Below, in pieces: positions 1 through 6,840 of a DNA stretch of 8,460 bases (its first letter is position 1; every line of letters starts with the position of its first letter). Below the pieces are notes generated by a model. That model did no database searches. It saw nothing but the letters and a program-made list of their open reading frames with translations, and was not told the DNA's origin. Location: NCBI GenBank assembly GCA_027346765.1, contig DAIERN010000053.1, positions 1 through 8,460 of the forward strand. The letters are read 5' to 3'. The DNA comes from Chloroflexota bacterium (GTDB lineage Bacteria > Chloroflexota > Limnocylindria > Limnocylindrales > CSP1-4). A program made the translations under genes and the position numbers.

Positions 1-92
1 GGCGCCGAGTGCAACACCCGCAACCCGGCTTCGGTCCATTCGAGCGAGAGCACCTTCACACCGTGGAACTCCGCGATCATCATTCGCTTCAC
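1..92 (-). CDS. Partial hypothetical protein, N-terminus only
   Basis: About 30 codons of a minus-strand gene are visible before it leaves the window. I place the start at the GTG at 92, because an AAGG-containing purine-rich stretch lies about 7 nt upstream of it; ATGs follow at 83 and 80. The peptide begins MKRMMIAEFHGVKVLSLEW and has a normal mixed composition. High GC sits at positions divisible by three, which fits this frame. It also fits plus frame 1, which stops at 105, but that alternative peptide has an unnatural composition. The family is not recognised. If real, the gene diverges from moaC with essentially no spacer. Confidence 0.4.
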   Translation of the reverse strand, partial: MKRMMIAEFHGVKVLSLEWTEAGLRVLHSA

Positions 93-625
93 TGCGCCGC
101 CTTGATTGCCGCCGCGTCGCGCGGGTCGATGTCAGCGAGAAGCCCATGACGGCGCGGCGCGCCGTCGCGGAAGCCTTCGTCACCCTCGAGCAGGAGACGC
201 TGACCGCGATCATCGACGGCCAGACCACAAAGGGCGACGTCCTGACCGTGGCGGAGATGGCCGGCGTGATGGGCGCCAAGAAAACGTCCGAGCTCATACC
301 GCTGTGCCATCCCATCCCCTTGAGCGACATCGTGGTCGAGATCACGCCCGAGCGCGCCGGACCGGGCGTGCGCATTCGCGCGACGGCGGCAACGGTGGGC
401 CAGACAGGCGTCGAGATGGAGGCGCTGACCGCTGCCTCAATTGCCGCGCTGACCGTCTACGACATGGTCAAGGGCGTGGATCGCAGCGCCGCCATCCGCG
501 ACATACGGCTGCTCGAGAAGTCGGGCGGCAAGAGCGGTGAGTGGCACCGTGCGGCAGACGGCGCGGCACCTGCGGGCCGCGCCCCACAGAAGCACAGCTC
601 GTTCCGTAAGCGCCCCGACCGTTGA
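92..625 (+). CDS. moaC: Cyclic pyranopterin monophosphate synthase MoaC, start uncertain
   Basis: MoaC converts the cyclised GTP product of MoaA to cyclic pyranopterin monophosphate in molybdenum cofactor synthesis, in the cytoplasm. Counting from the ATG at 146, the conserved LCHPIPL segment is at residues 53-59. The EMEALTAAS segment follows at about 90-98, and DMVK at 106-109 corresponds to the catalytic Asp/Lys pair of E. coli MoaC (DMCK). The glycine-rich KSGGKSG end is at about 125-131. Conserved family sequence (LD, then ARVDVSEK) continues in frame upstream of that ATG to about 101, so starting at 146 would cut off roughly 15-18 conserved residues. No ATG, GTG or TTG exists in this frame between 2 and 145; the coordinates use the CTG at 92 as a provisional start. 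The protein also has about 26 residues beyond the usual end. Its TGA overlaps the mogA start. Confidence 0.85.
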   Translation: MRRLDCRRVARVDVSEKPMTARRAVAEAFVTLEQETLTAIIDGQTTKGDVLTVAEMAGVMGAKKTSELIPLCHPIPLSDIVVEITPERAGPGVRIRATAATVGQTGVEMEALTAASIAALTVYDMVKGVDRSAAIRDIRLLEKSGGKSGEWHRAADGAAPAGRAPQKHSSFRKRPDR

Positions 626-1110
626 GCCGGCACGCGCTCGTCCTCACGATCAGCGACGGCGTCAGCGCCGGCACACGCCAGGATGAGAGCGGTGCGGTCC
701 TTGCCGCGCGGCTGGAGGAGCTCGGCTTCACGGTCGAGCGTCTGACGGTCCCCGATGAGATGGACGAGATCGCGACAGCGATCAGCGGCGCGACCGGCCA
801 CGCGGCGCTGGTGATAAGCACCGGCGGCACGGGCCTGGGCCCCAGGGACGTGACGCCACAGGCGCTGCGCGGGCTGCTTGATTACGAGATCCCGGGGTTC
901 GGCGAGCAGATGCGCGCATTCGGCCGCTCGCAGACGCCCCTGGCGGACCTGTCGCGCAGCATGGCCGGCGTGCTCGCCTCGACGCTGGTCATCGCGGTTC
1001 CCGGGAGCCGCGGCGGCGCACTCGACTCGCTGACGGCGATCGAGCCGCTGCTCGACCACGCGCTCGAGACGCTCGGCGGCCACACGCAGCACGCGAAGGC
1101 ACAGGAATGA
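622..1110 (+). CDS. mogA: Molybdopterin adenylyltransferase (MogA/MoaB family)
   Basis: This 162-residue protein belongs to the MogA/MoaB family, which adenylylates molybdopterin before molybdenum insertion. Visible motifs are ISDG at residues 10-13, the nucleotide and molybdopterin loop TGGTGLGPRDVT at 67-78, the segment LLDYEIPGFGEQMR at 85-98, and PGSRGG at 127-132. Length and motif order are normal for a single-domain family member. The start is a TTG at 622 that overlaps the moaC stop (TTGA), which suggests translational coupling; no in-frame ATG lies before the conserved N-terminal strand. Its own stop overlaps the start of the next gene as ATGA. MogA and MoaB homologues are hard to separate by eye, so the symbol is a family-level choice. 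Confidence 0.9.
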   Translation: MSRHALVLTISDGVSAGTRQDESGAVLAARLEELGFTVERLTVPDEMDEIATAISGATGHAALVISTGGTGLGPRDVTPQALRGLLDYEIPGFGEQMRAFGRSQTPLADLSRSMAGVLASTLVIAVPGSRGGALDSLTAIEPLLDHALETLGGHTQHAKAQE

Positions 1111-3194
1111 GCGTCGTCGACCGGATCCCGCTCTACCCGCTCGCGCCCGCGCTGTTCGTGCTCGCCGTGATCGGTTTCGTGCTCCTCATGGCGCGCCACC
1201 TGCGCGTCTTCGCGGTGGCGCAGCCGGCGCCTGTTGGCGATCGGCCGGGCTGGTTCACGTCGATGTTCAAGTACACGATCCTGCAGGTGCGGATGTTCCG
1301 CGATCTGGACGCGGGATTGATGCACGCCACGATCTTCTGGGGCTTCGTGATCCTGACCGTGGGCACGGCCGACCGCGTCACCTTTGGCCTGATCGAACAC
1401 ATCGTCCGGCCGCTGCTCGACGGCTGGCTGTGGCGGCTGCTGATGCTCAGCCAGAACATGTTCGTGCTGGGTGTCCTGGTGATGGTCGGCTATGCCCTGT
1501 TCCGTCGGCTCGTCTGGCGCTATCCCCGCCGGACGACGCTATCGCGCGACGCGCTGGTGATCCTGTTCCTTATCGGCGGGGTGGTGCTCAGCGAGTGGTT
1601 CGCCGAGGGCTTCCGGATTGCCGCGTACGGCGACCCGGACGCGGGCTGGGCGGTCATGGCGCTGCCGCTGTCGTACGTTCTCAAAGGCGTGCTGCCCGCG
1701 CAGGTCCTGAGCACCTGGTACGCGCTGTTCTTCTGGGCGAACGTCGCGCTGGTGTCGTTCTTCCTGGTCTACCTGCCCCATTCCAAGCACCTCCACATCG
1801 TCACCGCGTTCTTCAATGCCGCGCTGCGCAAAATGCAGCCGCGCGGCGAGCTGCCGCAGATCGATTTGGAAGCCGCGGACGCCCGATTCGGCGTCAAGAC
1901 AGTCGCCGACCTGTCGTGGAAGGACCTGCTCGATGGCTTCACCTGCACCGAGTGCGGGCGCTGCCAGGAGGCATGCCCGGCATGGGCAACAGGCAAGCCG
2001 CTCAACCCCAAGACGCTGATCATGGGCATCCGCGAGATGTCCGTCGAGGCGGAAGCCGGCGTGCCGCTCATCCCGTGGATCAAGCCGGGCGGCGGCACCG
2101 CTATCCATGGCACGGACAAGCCCATCGTCGACACCGCCATCCCGTATGACGCGGTGTGGGATTGCGTCACCTGTGGCGCCTGCGTGGAAGCGTGCCCGGT
2201 GCTGATCGAGCACGTCGACAAGATCGTCGGCCTGCGCCGCTCGCTGGTGCTGGAGGACGCGCGCTTCCCCGAGGAGCTGACCGCTTCGTTCAACAATCTC
2301 GAGCGCTACTCGAACATTTGGGGCCAGCCCCAAAGCACCCGGCTCGACTGGGCGAAAGGGCTGCCGTTCGAGGTACCGACTGCCGCGTCGGTGGTCGAAA
2401 CCGGCGGACCGGATGCTGTCGCAGACCTTGAATGCCTGTACTGGGTGGGCTGTGCCGCGTCATTCGACGATCGCAACCGCCGGGTCGCCCGCGCGGTCGT
2501 GTCCTGTCTGAACGCCGCCGGAGTGAAGTACGCGGTGCTCGGTCAGGAAGAGTCGTGCACGGGCGACCCGGCGCGCCGCATGGGCAACGACTACGTTTTC
2601 CAGATGCTCGCCATGGCCAACGTCGAGACGCTCAACCGCTACAAGCCCAAGCAGCTCATCACCGCGTGCCCGCACTGCTTCAACTCGCTCGGCAACGAGT
2701 ACGGCCAGCTGGGCGGCCACTACGACGTTGTGCACCACTCCCAATACCTGGCGCGGCTGGTAGAGGTGGGGCGGCTCCGCGTCGACGCGCGGCGCGAGGG
2801 TTCCGTCACGCTCCATGACTCGTGCTACCTCACGCGCTATAACGGCGTCATCGGCGAGACGCGCGAGGTTCTCAAGGCGGTCCCCGGCCTCGAGCTGCGC
2901 GAGATGTCACGCTCACGCAGCGAAACCCTCTGCTGTGGCGGCGGCGGTGGCCGCATGTGGATGGAAGAGAAGCGCGGCTCGCGCATCAACGCGGAACGAA
3001 CCAACCAGGCGCTCGCCACCGGCGCCGACGCCGTGGCCACCGCCTGTCCCTTCTGCCTGGTGATGATGCGCGACGGCGTGGCCGATTCTGGCTCGCGCGG
3101 CGAGGGCGTCGCGGTCCAGGACATCGCCGAGATCTTCGCCGCCGGCCTGCCGGCACCCGGCGCCAACGGGCGATCGCTACCGGTCGTCCAGTAG
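1107..3194 (+). CDS. FadF/EtfD-type membrane ETF:quinone oxidoreductase (Fe-S, CCG domains)
   Basis: This 695-residue protein has three parts. The first about 230 residues hold five to six hydrophobic helices (about 10-30, 73-93, 110-132, 148-167, 183-198, 203-224), with His73, His225, His228 and His230 at membrane edges as possible heme ligands, as in NarI-like domains. Two [4Fe-4S] motifs follow: C280, C283, C286, C290 and C353, C356, C359, C363. Two cysteine-rich CCG domains end it: C449, C484, C521, C524, then C573, C609-C610, C647, C650. This architecture matches HdrDE-like proteins including FadF (YwjF) of Bacillus and EtfD of mycobacteria, which accept electrons from EtfAB and reduce menaquinone. 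Acyl-CoA dehydrogenase and etfBA nearby support that role. The first CCG domain has Ser-Cys where the second has Cys-Cys. The ATG at 1107 overlaps the mogA stop; GAAGG lies 7 nt upstream. The last 18 bp overlap the convergent gene. Confidence 0.9.
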   Translation: MSVVDRIPLYPLAPALFVLAVIGFVLLMARHLRVFAVAQPAPVGDRPGWFTSMFKYTILQVRMFRDLDAGLMHATIFWGFVILTVGTADRVTFGLIEHIVRPLLDGWLWRLLMLSQNMFVLGVLVMVGYALFRRLVWRYPRRTTLSRDALVILFLIGGVVLSEWFAEGFRIAAYGDPDAGWAVMALPLSYVLKGVLPAQVLSTWYALFFWANVALVSFFLVYLPHSKHLHIVTAFFNAALRKMQPRGELPQIDLEAADARFGVKTVADLSWKDLLDGFTCTECGRCQEACPAWATGKPLNPKTLIMGIREMSVEAEAGVPLIPWIKPGGGTAIHGTDKPIVDTAIPYDAVWDCVTCGACVEACPVLIEHVDKIVGLRRSLVLEDARFPEELTASFNNLERYSNIWGQPQSTRLDWAKGLPFEVPTAASVVETGGPDAVADLECLYWVGCAASFDDRNRRVARAVVSCLNAAGVKYAVLGQEESCTGDPARRMGNDYVFQMLAMANVETLNRYKPKQLITACPHCFNSLGNEYGQLGGHYDVVHHSQYLARLVEVGRLRVDARREGSVTLHDSCYLTRYNGVIGETREVLKAVPGLELREMSRSRSETLCCGGGGGRMWMEEKRGSRINAERTNQALATGADAVATACPFCLVMMRDGVADSGSRGEGVAVQDIAEIFAAGLPAPGANGRSLPVVQ

Positions 3195-4718
3195 CGTCCT
3201 GACCGCCGCGTAACGCTGGGAAACGACGCTCACCGCCCAGCGCAGGAGCACGTTGCCCAGACGCGGCTCGAAGTGCGTCAAGGCCGTCTGACGCCGCTCC
3301 AACGCCCCGGTCAATCTCTGGAGACGCAGGCGCCGGCCCGTCCTGACAATCGCACGCTCGACCGGGGAGAACGGCCGCCGTCGTCGCCACGCCACCTTTC
3401 CTTGCTGGCCCGCGACGAAACGCTCGATCGACTGCCGGGTAGCCGGGCTGAACACCGTGAATCCGTCGCGCGGCGGCAGGGCCGTCGCTGCGCGCTTCGC
3501 CTGCGCGAACGTGCCGCGCTTGATGCCCGCTTCTTCGATCAGGCGGCGCGGGATTGGTCGGTCGTAATGACCACCGACCCGGAATGGATCCATCTCGCTC
3601 CGATCCAGCAGGTTCGGCGCGTCCAGCGTGCGGATCGCCCCGAACAAGGGCAGCGGCACCCACGCGAAGTCCGCCCGCAACCGGTACTCGGTGATGCCCG
3701 CGCCCGACGTGGTGATAGGCGCCACCTTCTGGTACGCGTCACGTGTGCTGAAGGCGAACTCCGGCCCGCCCCAGTAACCGTTGATCAGCATGGCGCGTTC
3801 CAGCGCAGGTTCAAGGCTGAGCAGCACGGTGTCCTCGCCGGCCATGCCCGACGCGAGCAGCTCGGCCTCTGCAAGGTCGTCGCGCGACTTGTACGCGCCG
3901 CGCTCGTAGGTGGTGAACGGCATGCCCAGCACCGCCGCCGCCGCCGCGCCGCTGTCATCGCCTTCCTGGGTTGATCCGCGCGGCGGCCGTGCGGTGGCAA
4001 AGCCGACGGCGCTCACCTGGCCCGGCGCGGCGGCGGCCACCACGGCGGCGACGGCCGTGCTGTCGTATCCCGCCGAGAGAGCAACAACCGGCTTGTACGG
4101 CGCGCCATTGGCGATCAGCGAGGCCGTCGCCGCCGTGATCCGCGCCTTGTAGTCGGCGAACGAGGCAAACGGCGCCTCGCGCGGCCGCCGCGATGCCTCC
4201 ACCGTGAGGTCGGGCGTGATGAGCAGGTTCTCGACGAACCAGCCGGTGATCGGCACCGTCGTCGTCGGGATCTCGAAGCGCTGGTGGCGCAGCCGCAGCC
4301 GTCCGTCGCGCGGCTCATCGATCATCCAGACCGACCGGACTGATTCGAGGAATCGGCCTGGGTAGTTGACGGCCGGGTCAAGCTCGAGCCCGGTCGCGGC
4401 GAGGAGTCCGACGAGCGAGTTGGAGACCGCCACCGCCTCGCTGGTCCGAGCGTAGTAGATGCATTCGAGGTGGTGCGTCGGTGGCACCGCGAAGAGGTTG
4501 CCGTCGCGCACGACCATGCCCGACCCGAACACGGTGGTCGACTCCGGCAACTGCGCCGGGTCGGCCGATCCGACCCAGGTGCCTTCGACCAGGCCACCGT
4601 CAAAGGTCCGCACCGACTCGCCGCAGTCGACCGTCACCCTTCGCGGCCGCACGGCGGCGACCCAGGCGAGCGGCGGCACCGTCGGCTGTCGCCGCATATC
4701 GAACTGCCACTCAGCCAT
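3177..4718 (-). CDS. Asparagine-synthase-like ATP-dependent amide ligase, no glutaminase Cys
   Basis: This 513-residue protein has an ATP-pyrophosphatase domain of the asparagine synthase type. The PP-loop is SAGYDS at residues 215-220 (bases 4059-4076), a variant of SGGxDS, set in a typical hydrophobic strand and small-residue helix. A degenerate second-loop region (INGYWGGPEF) is at about 312-321, and a basic segment (RRLIEEAGIKRGTFAQAKR) at about 391-409. Residues about 60-110 resemble the end of an N-terminal nucleophile glutaminase domain, but the protein starts MAEW, so the Cys2 nucleophile is absent. Free ammonia or a substrate amine would then be the nitrogen source, as in beta-lactam synthetase or lasso peptide cyclase relatives. 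The substrate is unknown. There is no signal peptide. The start ATG at 4718 is 7 nt downstream of TAGAAT, which suggests a leaderless message. The gene sits opposite to its neighbours and interrupts the ETF module. Confidence 0.75.
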   Translation of the reverse strand: MAEWQFDMRRQPTVPPLAWVAAVRPRRVTVDCGESVRTFDGGLVEGTWVGSADPAQLPESTTVFGSGMVVRDGNLFAVPPTHHLECIYYARTSEAVAVSNSLVGLLAATGLELDPAVNYPGRFLESVRSVWMIDEPRDGRLRLRHQRFEIPTTTVPITGWFVENLLITPDLTVEASRRPREAPFASFADYKARITAATASLIANGAPYKPVVALSAGYDSTAVAAVVAAAAPGQVSAVGFATARPPRGSTQEGDDSGAAAAAVLGMPFTTYERGAYKSRDDLAEAELLASGMAGEDTVLLSLEPALERAMLINGYWGGPEFAFSTRDAYQKVAPITTSGAGITEYRLRADFAWVPLPLFGAIRTLDAPNLLDRSEMDPFRVGGHYDRPIPRRLIEEAGIKRGTFAQAKRAATALPPRDGFTVFSPATRQSIERFVAGQQGKVAWRRRRPFSPVERAIVRTGRRLRLQRLTGALERRQTALTHFEPRLGNVLLRWAVSVVSQRYAAVRTLLDDR

Positions 4719-4725
4719 CCGGTGA

Positions 4726-4756
4726 ATTCTAGGAAGCGTCGGCTCGCGTCTGTCCC
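4726..4756 (-). promoter_or_regulatory. Predicted leaderless promoter of the asparagine-synthase-like gene
   Basis: Read on the minus strand, TAGAAT (4731-4726) fits the TANNNT -10 form and ends exactly 7 nt before the ATG at 4718. This would place transcription start at or within a base of the start codon. A weak -35 match, GGGACA (4756-4751), lies 19 nt upstream, which is longer than ideal. No Shine-Dalgarno sequence precedes the ATG. The -10 spacing is seen directly; promoter activity is inferred. Confidence 0.4.
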
Positions 4757-4764
4757 GGTGGTCG

Positions 4765-4862
4765 TATGTGCCGACACGACTGGATATGCGCCGACACGAC
4801 TAAATATGCGGGTACAGACATGTCTAATCGGCTCGGCACATATTTAGTCGGCTCGGCACATG
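4765..4862. repeat. Array of four 20-bp repeats, two in each orientation
   Basis: Four copies of a 20-bp unit, consensus TATGTGCCGASMCGACTAAA, fill the middle of the divergent intergenic region. Copies at 4765-4784 and 4785-4804 are head-to-tail on the plus strand (CCGACACGAC core). Copies at 4823-4842 and 4843-4862 are head-to-tail on the minus strand (core CCGAGCCGAC, one copy CCGAGCCGAT). Between the two pairs lies a partial unit (TATGCG at 4805-4810) and a perfect 10-bp palindrome, AGACATGTCT, at 4816-4825. Outer edges form an imperfect inverted repeat, GGTC plus ATGTGCCGA, at 4760-4774 and 4853-4865. The region is AT-richer than its flanks. It could be an operator array or a remnant or miniature mobile element; the sequence alone does not decide. 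Confidence 0.85.
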
Positions 4863-4889
4863 ACCCTCTTTCTGGCGAGTCGGTAGCAT
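4860..4889 (+). promoter_or_regulatory. Predicted leaderless promoter of the acyl-CoA dehydrogenase operon
   Basis: TAGCAT at 4884-4889 fits TANNNT and ends exactly 7 nt before the ATG at 4897. ATGACC at 4860-4865 is a 4 of 6 match to the TTGACA -35 box with an 18-nt spacer. No Shine-Dalgarno sequence precedes the ATG. The -35 overlaps the last copy of the 20-bp repeat, so anything bound there could affect this promoter. Activity is inferred. Confidence 0.4.
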
Positions 4890-4896
4890 CGGGCTG

Positions 4897-6051
4897 ATGA
4901 CCGTTCTCAACGAAGAGCAGCAGGCGTTGCGCGACGCCGTGCGCGAGCTCGCGCAGGACAAGATCGCGCCGCGCGCCGCCGCAATCGACGCGAGCGGCGA
5001 GTTCCCGCGCGATATCGTCGACTTGCTCGCCCAGCACGACATCATGGCGCTGCCGTTCCCGGTCGAGTTCGGCGGCCTGGGCGGCGACATGGTTTCCATC
5101 CTCGTCGTGATCGAGGAGATCAGCCGCGTCGACGCAAGCTGCGGCCTGATCCCCGCCGTGCAGGAGCTGGGCTCGCTACCGCTGCTCCATGGCGGCACGG
5201 AAGAGCAGAAGCAGCGCTGGGTCCCCGACCTCGCGGCCGGCAAGATCCTCAGCGCCTTTGCACTGACCGAAGCCGGCGCCGGCTCCGACGCGGCCAACGC
5301 GCGCACCAATGCCAAGCGCGACGGCGAGGACTGGATCCTCAACGGCGAGAAGCGCTTCATCAGCCAGGGCGACGTGGCCGATGTCGTGGCCGTGTTCGCG
5401 GTCACAGACACGGCGCCAGAAGCGGTCAAGGCGCACCGCCATATGACCTGCTTCTACGTTGAGAAGGGCACGCCGGGCTTCACCAGCCCAAGAGTCGAGC
5501 ACAAGATGGGCATCCGCGGCTCGACCACGGCCGAGCTCGCCTTCCAGAACGCCCGGGTGAGTGACGCGAACCGCGTGGGTGAGGTCGGCGACGGCTGGGG
5601 CCTGGCGATGAAGACGTTCGAACGCAGCCGGCCGGGCATCGGTGCCCAGGCGGTCGGGATCGCCCAGGGCGCGACGGACATCGCGGTCAAGTACGCGAGT
5701 GAGCGCAAGCAGTTCGGCAAGCCAATCGGCGCGCACCAGATGATCGGCGCGATGCTGGCCGACATGGCCACGCGCACTGAGGCCGCACGCCAGCTCCTGT
5801 GGGCCGCGGCGGAGCACATCGAGCGCGGCGACCCCCACGCCGCGCGCTGGGCCAGCATGTGCAAGCTATTTGCCGGCGACACCGCGATGGCGGTCACCAC
5901 TGACGCGGTCCAGGTGCTGGGCGGCTACGGCTACACCACCGAGTACCCGGTCGAGCGAATGATGCGCGACGCCAAGATCACGCAGCTTTACGAAGGCACG
6001 CAGCAGATCCAGCGGCTGATCATCGCCCGCGATCTTCTGGCCAGCCTGTAA
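4897..6051 (+). CDS. Acyl-CoA dehydrogenase
   Basis: This 384-residue flavoprotein is of normal family length and would catalyse alpha,beta-dehydrogenation of an acyl-CoA, with FAD as cofactor and ETF as electron acceptor. The first family signature, FALTEAGAGSD, is at residues 121-131. The C-terminal signature runs from QVLGGYGYTTEYP to the active-site segment YEGTQQIQR, where Glu366 is in the position of the catalytic base of medium- and short-chain enzymes. The FAD-contacting segment RKQFGKPIG lies at about 270-278. Chain-length or branched-chain specificity cannot be read from sequence alone. ATG at 4897 is the first plausible start; the family N-terminal helix (NEEQQALRDAVRELAQ) follows directly. 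The gene heads a run with etfB 12 nt downstream and etfA, which are its expected partners. Confidence 0.93.
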   Translation: MTVLNEEQQALRDAVRELAQDKIAPRAAAIDASGEFPRDIVDLLAQHDIMALPFPVEFGGLGGDMVSILVVIEEISRVDASCGLIPAVQELGSLPLLHGGTEEQKQRWVPDLAAGKILSAFALTEAGAGSDAANARTNAKRDGEDWILNGEKRFISQGDVADVVAVFAVTDTAPEAVKAHRHMTCFYVEKGTPGFTSPRVEHKMGIRGSTTAELAFQNARVSDANRVGEVGDGWGLAMKTFERSRPGIGAQAVGIAQGATDIAVKYASERKQFGKPIGAHQMIGAMLADMATRTEAARQLLWAAAEHIERGDPHAARWASMCKLFAGDTAMAVTTDAVQVLGGYGYTTEYPVERMMRDAKITQLYEGTQQIQRLIIARDLLASL

Positions 6052-6063
6052 CCTCCGTTGCCG

Positions 6064-6840
6064 ATGAACATCGTCGTGTTGCTCAAGGCCGTGCCCGTCG
6101 TGGGCACAGAGCGCCTGGATTCGGGGCTGCTGACCGATCGGTCGGTCCAGCTAGAAGCCAACGGCAACGACGAGTACCTGCTCGAGAAGGCGCTCAAGCT
6201 GACCGAGACGCACGGCGGCGAGACGATCACGCTGACCGTCGGGCCGGCCGGGTCAATGGAGCCGATCCGCAAGGCGCTGGCGATGGGCGCGACGCGCGCG
6301 GTGCACGTCGCCGATGACGCGCTACGCGGGTCGGACATGCGGGCGACGCTCGAGGTCCTGACCGCCGCGCTCAAGAAGATGCAGCCGTGGGACCTGGTTT
6401 TCGCGGGCGCGGACACGTCAGACGGGCAGGGTGGCGTGCTGGGCGCGGCGCTGGCCGTCCGATTGGGCATGCCCTATTTGTCATACGCGAGCGAGATCGA
6501 GCCGACCGATGGCGGGGTGCGGATCCACCGCATCAACCCGACCGGGTATGACATCCTCGAGGCGCCGACGCCGGCCGTGGTCATGGGCACGCAGCTGCTG
6601 GGCGCGCCGCGCTACCCGTCGTTGCGCGGCATCATGCAGGCGCGCTCCAAGCCAGTTGAGGCATGGACTCTCGCCGACCTTGACCTGGCGCCCGCGGCCG
6701 TTGGCGGGGGAGCGGCCACCACCAAGACGCTCGATGCCTCCAAGCCCCCCGAGCGGGCCGGCGCGACCTTCGTCCGCGACGCGGCCGATGACGCGGTCGC
6801 CAAGGTCGTCGACTTCCTGGCGAGCCGGAGGCTCATCTGA
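6064..6840 (+). CDS. etfB: Electron transfer flavoprotein beta subunit
   Basis: EtfB binds AMP and, with EtfA, forms the soluble ETF that takes electrons from acyl-CoA dehydrogenases. The 258-residue protein opens with the typical strand MNIVVLLKAVP. The nucleotide-binding segment AGADTSDGQGGVLG is at residues 114-127. The beta-subunit signature, in the form PRYPSLRGIMQARSKPV, is at 182-198. I chose the ATG at 6064 because it fits the family N-terminus; a TTG at 6058 would add only Met-Pro. Neither has a visible Shine-Dalgarno sequence, and the gene follows the acyl-CoA dehydrogenase stop by 12 nt, so coupling is likely. The stop overlaps the etfA start by one base (TGATG). Confidence 0.93.
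   Translation: MNIVVLLKAVPVVGTERLDSGLLTDRSVQLEANGNDEYLLEKALKLTETHGGETITLTVGPAGSMEPIRKALAMGATRAVHVADDALRGSDMRATLEVLTAALKKMQPWDLVFAGADTSDGQGGVLGAALAVRLGMPYLSYASEIEPTDGGVRIHRINPTGYDILEAPTPAVVMGTQLLGAPRYPSLRGIMQARSKPVEAWTLADLDLAPAAVGGGAATTKTLDASKPPERAGATFVRDAADDAVAKVVDFLASRRLI

Noticed and set aside
1..105. Plus-strand frame ending at TGA 103-105 as the tail of an upstream gene
   Set aside because: It shares its third codon positions with the minus-strand frame, so GC bias cannot separate them, but its composition (Cys, Asn, Thr, Ser and Trp rich) is less protein-like than the minus-strand peptide.
457..1092. Minus-strand open frame of 211 codons
   Set aside because: It is antisense to moaC and mogA, both of which show conserved motifs. 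The predicted peptide is Arg- and Ala-rich noise.
1539..2333. Long minus-strand open frame of 264 codons
   Set aside because: It lies wholly inside the Fe-S oxidoreductase gene, whose motifs and codon bias are clear. Long antisense frames are expected in GC-rich DNA, and the peptide is rich in Arg, His and Asp with no recognisable domain.
2986..3663. Minus-strand open frame of 225 codons spanning two genes
   Set aside because: It crosses the convergent gene ends in a different frame from the ligase gene and lacks any motif; the known genes explain the region.
4765..4862. CRISPR-like array
   Set aside because: The repeats are adjacent without unique spacers, occur in both orientations, and no cas gene is in the window.
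4824..5037. Small minus-strand frames covering the repeat array and the start of the acyl-CoA dehydrogenase
   Set aside because: They are antisense to the dehydrogenase N-terminus and contain no recognisable protein; the intergenic repeats are better explained as DNA sites.
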